A stretch of DNA of 64,000 nt from Arthrobacter sp. B2a2-09 (GCF_027587375.1 NZ_JAMXIC010000001.1:1-64000); one strand, 5' to 3'. Numbered from the stretch's first letter, positions 53,485-62,409 are shown. The notes: a model not told the origin generated them from the letters alone. A program made the numbers and translations.

Positions 53485-54576
53485 TCAGCTATCTGATGAA
53501 CCTGGGACGCTGCCTGCTGTGGCTCGCACTTTGAGGGTGAGCGCGGCGAGGGCGAGCATTTCGAGTCCGGTCCAGGCGAGCGTCCCACCCCAGATTTCAG
53601 GGGAGAAGCTCAGCGCCCGGTCGTGGAGCGCCACACCGGCGAAGTACGCGGCCCAGAACACGACGGGGGAGAGGCCTATCGCGGTCATGAGTCGTGCGTG
53701 ACGGTCCGGGGTGGGTCGCACAACGGCCCACAGCACTCCAACGAGGACGGCACCGGCAAGGGCCGCCGGCACGAGCCAGGCGTCCCTCAGTGCGACCATG
53801 GTCTGCAGGGCAATGGAGGGGAGCAGTGCCATGGCCGCGGGCACCGCGGGGTGCAGGCGCCAGCGCAGGGACAGCAAGAGGACGGGCACGAAGAGCACGG
53901 CCGTTGAGACGAGGAACGATGCCAAAGAGACCATGACGGACGACGACGTCGGAAGCGTCACCGCGGGCTGCGTCCCGGCAGCGCCGGCGTAGGTCTGGAT
54001 GAGCCCGTGGCGGGCGAAGACCGCGAACTCCTGCAGGATGAACGCCGCGACCATGCCTGAGAGCATTGCGCTCACGACGGCGGGTATCAGCCGTGGCCAT
54101 GTCCGTTCGGGTGAGTGCCATGCTGCGGAGAACGGTGCGGCGAGGATGAGGAAGCCGCCGGTGGCAAGACCCAAATGGGACGGGCTGAACAACGCCTTGA
54201 GGCCCTGTTCAATGCCGAACACCGAGTGCCAGGCGAAGTCGGCCGCCCCGGAGACGAGGAAGAGGATGACTCCGGCTGCCGCGGCCCCATAGCCGGCGGG
54301 GATCGCTTCGGTCCACCGCGTGCCGGGGGCGTGCCGGCGCCAGGTAAGGGCGGCGATCCAGAGGGCGCAGGCCGCGAAGCCCGAGTAAAGGATCGCGTGC
54401 CACGGAGTGAAGAACGTCTCGAGGTCGCGGAGGTTGTTGTGCGCCCAGCCGTCAACATAGGTTCCGGTGAGAAGCCAGACGCCGGCCGCGAGGGTGATGA
54501 CGTCTTCAACCGCTGTGGTGGGGCGATGAACCGATGCCGGCGGAAGCGCGAAGACGTGAGCTGCTGAAGCGTCCAT
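53485..54576 (-). CDS. integral membrane protein of unknown function
   Basis: A 363-residue protein with about nine to ten hydrophobic helices and short loops. Features: TYVDGWAHNNLRDLETFFTPWHAILYSGF in the first loop and helix, FAWHSVFGIEQGLKALFSPSHLGLATGGFL, and WPRLIPAVVSAMLSGMVAAFILQEF. Several His and aromatic residues lie at helix ends (WHAI, WHSVFG, SPSHLG). ATG 54576 follows GTGGAG. Family not recognised; actinobacterial homologues are usually annotated as hypothetical. Confidence 0.75.
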   Translation of the reverse strand: MDASAAHVFALPPASVHRPTTAVEDVITLAAGVWLLTGTYVDGWAHNNLRDLETFFTPWHAILYSGFAACALWIAALTWRRHAPGTRWTEAIPAGYGAAAAGVILFLVSGAADFAWHSVFGIEQGLKALFSPSHLGLATGGFLILAAPFSAAWHSPERTWPRLIPAVVSAMLSGMVAAFILQEFAVFARHGLIQTYAGAAGTQPAVTLPTSSSVMVSLASFLVSTAVLFVPVLLLSLRWRLHPAVPAAMALLPSIALQTMVALRDAWLVPAALAGAVLVGVLWAVVRPTPDRHARLMTAIGLSPVVFWAAYFAGVALHDRALSFSPEIWGGTLAWTGLEMLALAALTLKVRATAGSVPGSSDS

Positions 54577-54777
54577 AGCTCCACAGTAGGTCCCGCCGCC
54601 TTCGGCGGCGAGAGGCAATCCCCTCCGCTGGCGACCCCTGGCAGAGCGGCGCCGTTGCACCCGTCCCGGCTAACGGGTTCGCCCCGTTGACGCGGCAACT
54701 GACGCGCTTCGACAAACCCGCCCGGCCGGATCTCCGCCGCTCCTCGCCCGTCAAATTCTCGCTTGACGCTGCGCTGG

Positions 54778-54950
54778 AGTAACAGGGTCTTTGCCTGCTC
54801 GTCGGTGGGCGCGTCAAACCATGAGGGGACCGCGCGCTTGGGCACGATCAAAGTATGCCCAGGCGACGTCGGATTCGCATCGTAGGACGCAAAGGCCAGT
54901 GCGTTTTCGGCAAGCCAGGTATCTTCGGGAATGCTCAAGAACGGGGAAAC
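54778..54950 (-). pseudogene. HIT-family hydrolase fragment
   Basis: About 57 codons encode the N-terminal part of a histidine-triad protein: PFLSIPEDTWLAENALAFAS, then NPTSPGHTLIVPKRAVPSWFDAPTDEQAKTLLL. The catalytic H-x-H-x-H segment and the C-terminus are not found downstream in any frame, and no good start codon or ribosome site precedes it. Confidence 0.72.
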
Positions 54951-55049
54951 AGTGCCGATCGTGTCATCCAAACAGGGGACGCTCTCGGAGTCGCCCGACG
55001 CTGACCCTGACCGCGCGTCCCGAGGCCTGCGACGAGCGGTCCCCAAAGG

Positions 55050-55556
55050 CTAGCCGGCTCGGAGGCCGAGTCCGTCGAGAGTGGCCACCGCCGTCGTCGG
55101 CCCGCCGCAGTCGCGGCCTTCCGGGTAGGTGGTTGTGGGCTTGAGCCTCGCGTGGCTCATGCCGATCGACCAGCCAGAGGTGTTGGTGCCCGATGTCGTG
55201 AGATCCAAAGGGTCGTCGTTGATGCCAGCCTCGATACGAATGTCGATGCTTCCGTCCGCCATGCGCAAGGGCACTGCTTGGGGCGCGCCAGGCGAGGTCG
55301 GCAGGGGAATGGGGCCGGGTGTAAGCGGTGTCAAGGCGTTGATGGAGAAGCTGTGGCACGTGCCGTCCTGGCACATCTCGATGCCGAGCGTGGCAAGGGT
55401 CGCCGCGCGCTCAGGGGTGATGTGCAAGGTCACCGACGAGCCGTATCCGACAGCCCGGCAGACGCCGGGGGAGCCGCAGGACGGGAACAGGGGCGTCCCG
55501 ACGGCGAGCACGAAAAGTACCGAAAACACGCGACCTACCGAACCGAAGCGACGCAT
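55050..55556 (-). CDS. secreted hypothetical protein
   Basis: A 168-residue protein with an N-terminal signal peptide (RVFSVLFVLAVGTPLFPSC); the Cys after it could be lipidated but the lipobox is weak. The mature part is beta-rich with paired Cys (CGSPGVC, CQDGTC, one more near the end), suggesting disulfides. ATG 55556 follows GAGGGG; upstream in-frame sequence looks non-coding. No known family. Confidence 0.65.
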   Translation of the reverse strand: MRRFGSVGRVFSVLFVLAVGTPLFPSCGSPGVCRAVGYGSSVTLHITPERAATLATLGIEMCQDGTCHSFSINALTPLTPGPIPLPTSPGAPQAVPLRMADGSIDIRIEAGINDDPLDLTTSGTNTSGWSIGMSHARLKPTTTYPEGRDCGGPTTAVATLDGLGLRAG

Positions 55557-55784
55557 CGCGGCCCCCTCATCAGAGTCATGGTAGGTCCCTGTGGCATCCT
55601 GCGGTGAGGGGTCGTCGTTACGGCAGGTCGGAGAGGTAAGGACATGCGACTGTCCTCGCTGTGTCGCCCGGCACGGTGGTCGGCCACGCCGGGGTGCAAC
55701 TTCGCAGAACCCGGGCACACACGCGGATAGCGTGGGTGGCGGGGCGGATCACCGGATCAGGGTGTGTGGATGTAAGGATCGGTT

Positions 55785-56723
55785 ATGCCTCACCGTCTGA
55801 TGCTCCTCGATACGGCCTCGCTGTACTTTCGCGCCTTCTTCGGGGTACCCGATTCGATCCGCCGCGCCGATGGCACGCCGGTGAACGCCGTTCGCGGCCT
55901 GCTGGACATGATCGCGCGGCTCGCCACCGACTATGGGGCGACGCATCTGGTGGCGTGCTGGGACGAGGACTGGCGTCCGCAGTGGCGGGTGGACCTCATC
56001 CCGACGTACAAGTCGCATCGGGTGGCGGAGGCGGTGGCGGGCGCTCCCGACGTCGAAGTGGTGCCGGACGCGCTGCAGGTGCAGGTTCCGATGATCCGGC
56101 GGGTGCTCGGCCTCGCGGGCATCGCCGTCGTCGGGGCTGCCGGACATGAGGCCGACGACGTCATCGGCACCTACGCCAGCCACGCGGAGCTTCCTGTCGA
56201 CGTCGTGACGGGCGACCGCGATCTGTTCCAGGTGGTCGACGACGCCCGCCAGGTGCGGGTCATCTACACGGCGAGAGGTATGAAGAACCTCGAGATCGTG
56301 ACCGATGCCGTCGTCGTGGGCAAGTATCGTGTGTTGCCCGAGCAGTACGCCGATTTCGCGACGTTGCGCGGGGACGCCTCGGACGGGCTGCCGGGCGTGG
56401 CCGGGATCGGCGAAAAGACGGCTGCGTCGTTGCTCGCGGAGTACGGCACGCTCGACCGGTTGCTCGCGGCCGCGGCGGATCCGGGCAGCGGGCTGTCGGG
56501 GCCTGTGAGGTCGAAACTCGCCGCTTCCGCCGATTATCTGGCGGTTGCGCCCGTTGTTGTGAAAGTCGTGCGCAACCTCGCACTGCCCACCGTCGAAGAG
56601 TCGGGGGCGCTGCTGCGCCCGGTCGTCGGAGACTCGCGCATTGAACTCGAGCGTCTCGCTACCGACTGGAACCTCGGCGGCTCGGTGAAACGATTCCTCG
56701 ACGCTCTCGAACTCCGCCGGTGA
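55785..56723 (+). CDS. stand-alone 5'-3' exonuclease (FEN/PolA-N-terminal type)
   Basis: A 312-residue nuclease resembling the 5' nuclease domain of DNA polymerase I. Acidic metal ligands visible: LMLLDTASLYFRAFFG at the N-terminus, ACWDEDWRPQWR, AAGHEADDVIGTYA, VVTGDRDLFQVV. The H3TH motif is ASDGLPGVAGIGEKTAASLL. No polymerase domain follows. Actinobacteria often encode such a protein in addition to PolA; it can process flaps and RNA-DNA hybrids. Single gene, ATG start. Confidence 0.93.
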   Translation: MPHRLMLLDTASLYFRAFFGVPDSIRRADGTPVNAVRGLLDMIARLATDYGATHLVACWDEDWRPQWRVDLIPTYKSHRVAEAVAGAPDVEVVPDALQVQVPMIRRVLGLAGIAVVGAAGHEADDVIGTYASHAELPVDVVTGDRDLFQVVDDARQVRVIYTARGMKNLEIVTDAVVVGKYRVLPEQYADFATLRGDASDGLPGVAGIGEKTAASLLAEYGTLDRLLAAAADPGSGLSGPVRSKLAASADYLAVAPVVVKVVRNLALPTVEESGALLRPVVGDSRIELERLATDWNLGGSVKRFLDALELRR

Positions 56724-56792
56724 GGACATCAGCCCTGCGCGGCTAAGAAACCATGAACAACTCCGACGTTATTCAGATTTGACAGATAAACT

Positions 56793-56816
56793 CTGAACAA
56801 GATATTCCTTGTTCAG
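56793..56816. promoter_or_regulatory. candidate operator upstream of fic
   Basis: CTGAACAAG-atattc-CTTGTTCAG is a perfect 9-bp inverted repeat ending seven bases before the ribosome site of the Fic gene. A single half-site, TGAACAA, also occurs at about 56753. The position suggests a repressor site, possibly for the Fic protein's own C-terminal winged helix. Confidence 0.6.
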
Positions 56817-56832
56817 ACTTCCGGAGGATGAG

Positions 56833-58023
56833 ATGCCCGATTGGCCCGTCCATGGCAGCAAGCTTGTGCCTTGGAAAACCCAGGGGCGAGCGCCGCGGGA
56901 AGACAGGGAATTCACCGAGGGTTTAGTCTCCCTGCCGCCTTTGGTTGCCGACTGCTGGTTTGATCCGGGGCGCGAAACGATGGTCGCCCTCGAGGAGGCC
57001 GCCGTCGCTGTCGCTTCCCTGGATGTGACTGCCGGTATGCGCATGGCCGCTATCAGCGGGTTCCTGCTCCGTAGTGAGGCGGTGTCCTCATCCAAAATCG
57101 AGCAGGTGGACGCCAACCGGAACGATTACGCCAAAGCGATGATCGGTCTCAAAGCAAGCGACAACGCCAAGTCCATGGTCGCCGCAGCCGACGCTGTCCA
57201 GGGCATGATCGCCGACGCGGGCGAGAGTGGCGAGATCCGTCTTGAGGCGATGCTTACCGCGCATCAAACGCTCATGAAGGATGATCCGGTGGATTCGTCT
57301 TATGCCGGGAAGTTCCGGGATGTGCAGAACTGGATCGGCGGCAGTGACTTCTCGCCGCGTGGCGCAATCCATGTCCCGCCACCACCGGAGCTGGTGACTG
57401 AGCTCATGGAAGACCTGGTGGCCTTCTGCAACCGCCGTGACGTCCCCATCATGGCCCAGGCGGCCATCGCCCATGCCCAGTTCGAATCCATCCACCCCTT
57501 CACGGACGGCAATGGCCGCATTGGCCGGGCCCTGATTGGCGCCATATCCCGTCGTCGGGGTCTGACAAAGAACACGGTCACGCCCATCGCTTCAGCCATG
57601 GTTGCCGACGTGGAAAAGTACTTTGCCCTGGTGAACAACTACCGGACGGGCGAAGCCGACCCGTTCGTCTTGTACCTGGCCAAGGCAGCGCTCCACGCAT
57701 CGGACGCTGCACGCGAATCCGTCACTGCCCTGGACGCGCTACCGGCCGCATGGGTGGAGCTGGCCAAGCCGAGAAAAGGCTCTGCCGACGAGAAGATCAT
57801 TCCTTGGCTTCTGGAACGGCCCGTCTTTGAGGCTCACAGCGCTGCCCACGTCGCCGGCGTCGAGGAAAGGTCGGTCTATGGCGCGCTGGAACGGCTCACG
57901 AAAGCAGGGGTCATCACCCAAATCACCGCCTCTCAGCGGAACCGCGCCTGGGCCGCCACCGAGGTATTGGACGAGGTCGACAGGCTCAACAGGCGCCTTG
58001 CGACTTGGCAAACGGGCGTCTGA
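56833..58023 (+). CDS. Fic-domain protein (AMPylase) with C-terminal winged helix
   Basis: A 396-residue Fic protein. The catalytic motif is intact, HPFTDGNGRIGRAL (His221). An N-terminal SSKIEQV (about residues 85-91) matches the position of the S/T-x-x-x-E inhibitory helix of class II Fic proteins, so it is probably auto-inhibited. The C-terminal 80 residues (AAHVAGVEERSVYGALERLTKAGVITQI) form a winged helix likely to bind DNA. Start ATG 56833 follows GGAGG. Fic enzymes of this layout transfer AMP to target proteins; a physiological target is not known. Confidence 0.92.
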   Translation: MPDWPVHGSKLVPWKTQGRAPREDREFTEGLVSLPPLVADCWFDPGRETMVALEEAAVAVASLDVTAGMRMAAISGFLLRSEAVSSSKIEQVDANRNDYAKAMIGLKASDNAKSMVAAADAVQGMIADAGESGEIRLEAMLTAHQTLMKDDPVDSSYAGKFRDVQNWIGGSDFSPRGAIHVPPPPELVTELMEDLVAFCNRRDVPIMAQAAIAHAQFESIHPFTDGNGRIGRALIGAISRRRGLTKNTVTPIASAMVADVEKYFALVNNYRTGEADPFVLYLAKAALHASDAARESVTALDALPAAWVELAKPRKGSADEKIIPWLLERPVFEAHSAAHVAGVEERSVYGALERLTKAGVITQITASQRNRAWAATEVLDEVDRLNRRLATWQTGV

Positions 58024-58084
58024 CAAAGGTGTCAGGACTGGCATCCGCCCATCGGACTTCATGCACTGTGCACCCAAGTAGCTG

Positions 58085-58126
58085 GCAGTTGTTGTCGTTA
58101 TGAGCCTTCAAAACGACAACAACTGC
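58085..58126. terminator. long hairpin terminator between fic and sulfonate-type gene
   Basis: GCAGTTGTTGTCGTT (58085-58099) and AACGACAACAACTGC (58112-58126) form a perfect 15-bp stem with a 12-base loop, between converging genes. It can serve both strands. Confidence 0.75.
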
Positions 58127-58148
58127 GAGTCAGTTGGGCCTTGGCGGT

Positions 58149-59282
58149 TCAGTCTTGGCCCAGTCCTGCGGCCGAGGTCTTCTGCCCGGTCACGCTGTTG
58201 AGGGCGCGGAGGTCGAAGATGCCGTTGATGTCGGCCGGTTTCGTGATCCCGGCGTCCACGCCGTCCTGGAGGAGTTTCTTGTAGGTTCCGGCGAGCGGGT
58301 CCACGGTGAAGGTGATGTTCTTCAGGGAACGGTCGATCACGTCGGCCGGAAGCGTGCTGCCGGCGGTCGCCTTCAACGCGGCGTTGATGGCGGTGGCCTT
58401 GTCTGCGGCCGACGCGGTGTTGAGCCAGTTGACGGAGGCTTCGTGGCCCTTGAGCAGGGCCGTCACCGTCTGCGGGTGGTCTGCGGCAAACTTCTTGCTC
58501 ACGATCAGGATGGTGGTGGGGAACGCACCCTTGTCCCAGAGGTCCTTTTCGTCCACGAGGACCTTGCCGCCGGCCTGGAGCACCAGACGTGAGGCCCAGG
58601 GTTCGGGCAGCCAGGCGCCGTCGAGCTTTCCGTCCTGGAAGAGCTTGAGGGTCTGGGCGTTGTCGGTCGGGTTGATGGCGACATCGCCCCCGCCGTTCGG
58701 GTTGGTCTTCAGGCCCTGCTTGCCCAGCCAGGCGCGCAGCGCCACGTCCTGGGTGCCGCCGAGCTGCGGTGACGCGAGGGTCTTGCCCTTGAGGTCCGCG
58801 GCGGTGTTGATGCCGGGCTTGACCACCAGCTGGGCTCCGCCGGAGGCTGCGCCGGCGATGATGTTGATGGAGGCGCCCTTGCTCTGGACGAAGGAGTTGA
58901 TGGCCGGGTTCGGGCCAAGGTAGGCGGCGTCGATCGCTCCGGCGTTCAGGGCCTCGATGGCTGCAGGTCCGGCGTTGAAGATCTGGGTGGTGAGCTTGGT
59001 GCTGCCCAGTTCCTTCGCGATGAGGCCCTTGCTGACCCCGACCAGTGCGGGGGCGTGGGTGACGTTGCCGAAGTAGCCCAGCTTGAGCTCCGTGGCAGGC
59101 GACGTTGCCGCTGCGGCCTGGGTTTCGTTGTTCTTCGCGACCACCGATGCGACGGCGGCGCCGGCACCGATCAGCAGGACGAGTCCGACGGCGATGCCGA
59201 TCTCGAGCGTGCGGCGGCGCTTGGGTTTGGTGCTCTCGCCGGCGACGATGCGCGTGGTCGAGTTGTCATGAGTTGATGACAC
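58149..59282 (-). CDS. ABC transporter substrate-binding protein, aliphatic sulfonate/taurine (SsuA-like) family
   Basis: A 377-residue binding protein with an N-terminal membrane anchor (IGIAVGLVLLIGAGAAVASVV) after a basic, cytoplasmic start. The body is the NMT1/SsuA-type fold: KLGYFGNVTHAPALVG, GPAAIEALNAGAIDAAYLGPNPAIN, WLPEPWASRLVLQAGGK. Ligands in this group are sulfonates, nitrate or thiamine precursors. The permease and ATPase genes that normally follow are absent; the next feature is a terminator, so this is an orphan. GTG 59282 follows AAGGA; ATG 59270 is an alternative. Confidence 0.88.
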   Translation of the reverse strand: MSSTHDNSTTRIVAGESTKPKRRRTLEIGIAVGLVLLIGAGAAVASVVAKNNETQAAAATSPATELKLGYFGNVTHAPALVGVSKGLIAKELGSTKLTTQIFNAGPAAIEALNAGAIDAAYLGPNPAINSFVQSKGASINIIAGAASGGAQLVVKPGINTAADLKGKTLASPQLGGTQDVALRAWLGKQGLKTNPNGGGDVAINPTDNAQTLKLFQDGKLDGAWLPEPWASRLVLQAGGKVLVDEKDLWDKGAFPTTILIVSKKFAADHPQTVTALLKGHEASVNWLNTASAADKATAINAALKATAGSTLPADVIDRSLKNITFTVDPLAGTYKKLLQDGVDAGITKPADINGIFDLRALNSVTGQKTSAAGLGQD

Positions 59283-60046
59283 GGAAGTATTCCTTCAGGG
59301 GTGGGGGCCTGCACTTTGCTCCAGGCCTGGGAACGGAGAGTTGTTGGGGGTGAAGGGGATGATCTACGGGGCCACTTCGGACGCCGTGGATGGATTGAGA
59401 TTACGGACGTCCGCTGCGTGGGGACAACGGGGCGTGACACCGGCAGTAATCGGGCGACGCTGAGGTTAATTTGCCGACGCACAGCGTCGTGAGACGACTA
59501 AAACCTTCATCTCCCGGTCCGCAGGGCGGAGAGTGTCCTGCCCATCCCGAGAATCGCTCAAAATTTCGGTTGGTTACCCAATTTGATGAATCGAGAAATC
59601 CAATTACTCCAAACCTACAAATGTGTAATTGCTTGTCTTTGCGGGGTGGCAGATCGCGGCTAGCCAAATAGTCTTTTAGGGAGAAAATTCCACCGGTCAT
59701 TTTGAGGCCGGAATTCCAGGCCCTGAGATGACGGCGTAAATGCTTCGGAGAACTTCCGGAGAACGCTGTCACCCGGGAAGAAAAAGACCGAAGTGACAAC
59801 AACAGAGACGGACCCAAGAGCGCGCGCCATCGACACGCTCGCGGGCGATCTGGCGTCGTAACACCCTGACATCGGGCTGCTCGGCTCGGCCTTGGCGCGC
59901 CGGCAATTACGGTCTTGGGGTTGACGCCTATCCTCGACTTGCCGTGTAGGCGGCGTGCTCCTGAAGTGGTTGTGCGCGACCCCTTGGGGATGTCCTGGAA
60001 TTGGGGTTAGCCTGAGCCCACGGGGGTCTAGTCGAAAGAAGCGACC
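59283..60046. other. 764-base gene-free region
   Basis: Only short frames without recognisable content. 59560-59650 is distinctly A+T-rich relative to the window. It must contain the promoter of the binding-protein gene to the left and that of the alcohol dehydrogenase gene to the right; no clear riboswitch or operator is seen. Confidence 0.5.
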
Positions 60047-60985
60047 ATGAAGGCTTGGCAGTTCGTTACCGAAAACCATCCGCTGGAGCTGCACGATGTC
60101 CCCGCGCCGGTCCCCGGTCCGGGCGAACTCGTGCTGGATGTCAAAGGCGCGGGTATTTGCCACAGCGACGTCGGGTTCCTCGACGGGACGTTGTCCGGGC
60201 TGCTGCCGAAGCGGCCGATCACCCTTGGCCATGAGATCGCGGGAATCGTTTCAGCCGTCGGCCCCGATGTCAGCGGCTTCGCGGTGGGTCAGCGGGTTGC
60301 CATACCCTGCGACATCCCGACCCCAGGGACCAGCATGGACGGCGGATTCGCTGAGAAGGTCCTCACCCCGGCCAAGTTCGTCATTCCGGTGCCGGACGGG
60401 GTCCCCTTCGACCAAGCCGCCGCGGCGACCGACGCGGGAATGACGGCGTACCACGCGGCGATGACGGTCGGCGGTGTGAAGGCCGGCGACAAGGTCGGCA
60501 TCATCGGCGTCGGCGGCCTCGGTTCCCTGGCCGTGCAGATCTGTGTCGGTGCCGGCGCGGAGGTCTACGCCGCAGAGATCAACGAAAAAGTCTGGGACCT
60601 GGGCAGGGAGCTCGGGGCCGCCGCCGTAGCCAAGGATATCCGCGAATTCGCCGACAAGGACCTTGACGTCATCATTGACTATGCCGGCTTCGGCACGACG
60701 ACGGCCGGGGCCATCGAGACGGTGCGTCCCGACGGCAAGGTTGTCCAGGTCGGGCTGGGCCGCCCCGAGGGCACCCTGAACCTCCAGCGTCTGACACTCT
60801 CCCGCCTGACCCTGGTTGGGTCCCAGGCCGGGACCCAGGAGGACTGCGCGGCGGTGTTGAAGCTCATCAGCGAGGGCAAACTCAAGGTCAACATCACGAA
60901 AGTCTCCTTCGACGAGATCGGCGAAGGCGTGAAGAGACTCGAGCGAGGCGAGGTTGTGGGCCGCCTGGTGGCCGTCCGCGACTGA
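60047..60985 (+). CDS. zinc-dependent alcohol dehydrogenase lacking the structural-zinc lobe
   Basis: A 312-residue medium-chain dehydrogenase. Catalytic zinc ligands Cys38 (GAGICHSD) and His62-Glu63 (TLGHEIAG) are present, and GVGGLGSLAVQIC is the NAD(P) motif. The loop that usually holds four cysteines for structural zinc (about residues 90-112) is replaced by CDIPTPGTSMDGGFAEK with a single Cys, and the protein is about 30 residues shorter than typical ADHs. The enzyme is probably active. Substrate unknown. Monocistronic. Confidence 0.88.
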   Translation: MKAWQFVTENHPLELHDVPAPVPGPGELVLDVKGAGICHSDVGFLDGTLSGLLPKRPITLGHEIAGIVSAVGPDVSGFAVGQRVAIPCDIPTPGTSMDGGFAEKVLTPAKFVIPVPDGVPFDQAAAATDAGMTAYHAAMTVGGVKAGDKVGIIGVGGLGSLAVQICVGAGAEVYAAEINEKVWDLGRELGAAAVAKDIREFADKDLDVIIDYAGFGTTTAGAIETVRPDGKVVQVGLGRPEGTLNLQRLTLSRLTLVGSQAGTQEDCAAVLKLISEGKLKVNITKVSFDEIGEGVKRLERGEVVGRLVAVRD

Positions 60986-61346
60986 CACAGTAGGCAGACC
61001 AGCACGAGCAGGGTCACTCGCACCACCACATGGGCTTAGGGGTCGAGCACGGATCCGGCAAAGCGCAAGAAACCATCCGAATCGCACCCATGCTGACTCC
61101 CCAATCATTCGGTATACCGAAGGAAAGACCAGACCCAACAGTGGGTCCAAGGCGATATTCGGACTTGGAAGCGTTGAAGACAAGTGGGGCCGGTACCTGT
61201 GCGGAAATGAAGCGTTCCTGCCTTCCGGGGTGTTAATTTCACGGCCAAATCCACGCGGTGTCATGGCACCTTGAAAATGGGCGATGGCTCCGTAAAGACA
61301 GCGTCGCAGGCTTTGGGAATCGCTTGTACCCGGGTAGGATACAACC
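60986..61346. other. intergenic region with palindromes
   Basis: No gene seen. TTCGGTATACCGAA at 61108-61121 is a perfect 14-bp palindrome, and TACCCGGGTA at 61327-61336 is another just before the ribosome site of the HTH gene. The second is well placed for autoregulation of the toxin-antitoxin-like pair. Confidence 0.5.
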
Positions 61347-61883
61347 ATGTCAACCCCGTTGACGGATGAGCTCATCCAGAAGGTAAAAATTGCTGGCCAG
61401 GCCGCCAATAAGGCAAGGCGGGAAATGGTCGCGGCGTCGGACAGTCGTGCGGAAGCTGTCTACTCTTTGTGGGTCGAGGGCATGACGGTTCGGAGTATCG
61501 CCCGGGCCACGGCTGTCAGTCCTTCGGTGAGTCAGCGCCTGTTGGAGAAGGCCCGGGCCAGCCGTCCGGCGTTTGAACGGCGGGAGGAGCGGGTGTCGTA
61601 TGAGTTGCACCGGGCCGTTGCCGAGAAGTTGCGTGTCGATCCTCAGACTGTTCTGAGCAAGGCGGGGGTGAACCTCGGCCGTCTTGCGGCAAAGTCCCGT
61701 GGCGCCTTTGCCGAGGGTTGGGTGAGCGAGTGGTCGGCGTTGATCGCCGGACCGGTAGATGACCTTGTTGAGGTCATGCTCCGCCCGGATGAGCGGTCCA
61801 TTGACCTGCGCCAGATGACACCATTCGCCGGAGTGCTGACTGATGAGGAAAGGCTTTTGGCTATTCACAAGGCTGGAGCGTAG
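61347..61883 (+). CDS. helix-turn-helix protein, putative antitoxin
   Basis: A 178-residue protein with an HTH near residues 40-70 (AVYSLWVEGMTVRSIARATAVSPSVSQRLLEKA). The remainder (VSYELHRAVAEKLRVDPQTVLSKAGVNLGRLAAKS) is helical. It overlaps the following nucleotidyltransferase-like gene by 41 bases, the layout of a toxin-antitoxin operon with the DNA-binding partner first. AGGA precedes the ATG. Family assignment by context only. Confidence 0.75.
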   Translation: MSTPLTDELIQKVKIAGQAANKARREMVAASDSRAEAVYSLWVEGMTVRSIARATAVSPSVSQRLLEKARASRPAFERREERVSYELHRAVAEKLRVDPQTVLSKAGVNLGRLAAKSRGAFAEGWVSEWSALIAGPVDDLVEVMLRPDERSIDLRQMTPFAGVLTDEERLLAIHKAGA

Positions 61884-62409
61884 GCAACTTGAGCATGCCA
61901 TTCGGGCTGCGACGGAAATCATCCGGCATGACATCGTAGTGATTATCGGCAGCCAGGCGATCCTGGGGTCCTTCACGGAGGACGAGTTGCCGATCGAGGC
62001 GACGATGTCCGAGGAAGTTGACGTCGCTCTGATGGAAGATGACGATGCTCAGTCGCTGGCGACTGCGACAGGCTTCGGTGAGATGTCCCAGTTCCATGAA
62101 ACGCACGGGTTTTATGTCCAGGGCGTTGGCATGGACACCGCGGTGCTTTCGGAGGGCTGGGTCGACAGGCTTGTGAAGGTCAATAACGCCAACACCAATG
62201 GCCGGACCGGCCTGTGTCTGGAACCGCACGATCTATGTGCCGCCAAGCTTATCGCCGGCAGGATCAAGGACCGCATTTTCGTCAAAGCCCTTCTTGAACA
62301 TGGGCTGGTCGATGCGGACACGATAGCCAGCCGGCTCGAAACTATCCGCAATGACGACATCCGCCGGGACCGGGCACTGGCATGTGTGCGGAGTTCCGTC
62401 GGCCGCTGA
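61843..62409 (+). CDS. DUF6036-type nucleotidyltransferase-like protein, putative toxin
   Basis: A 188-residue protein of the nucleotidyltransferase superfamily: IVVIIGSQAILGSF supplies the GS motif, and EEVDVALMED a partner acidic strand after an insert. LEPHDLCAAKLIAGRIKDRIFVKALL resembles the AbiEii/DUF6036 C-terminal region. Related proteins act as growth inhibitors in toxin-antitoxin or phage-defence pairs. ATG 61843 lies within the HTH gene. The acidic pair is not the textbook DxD, so activity is uncertain. Confidence 0.75.
   Translation: MRKGFWLFTRLERRQLEHAIRAATEIIRHDIVVIIGSQAILGSFTEDELPIEATMSEEVDVALMEDDDAQSLATATGFGEMSQFHETHGFYVQGVGMDTAVLSEGWVDRLVKVNNANTNGRTGLCLEPHDLCAAKLIAGRIKDRIFVKALLEHGLVDADTIASRLETIRNDDIRRDRALACVRSSVGR

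Noticed and set aside
54087..55046. A 319-codon minus-strand frame covering the HIT fragment
   Set aside because: After the HIT-like part it becomes an out-of-frame shadow of the membrane protein gene at 53485-54576.
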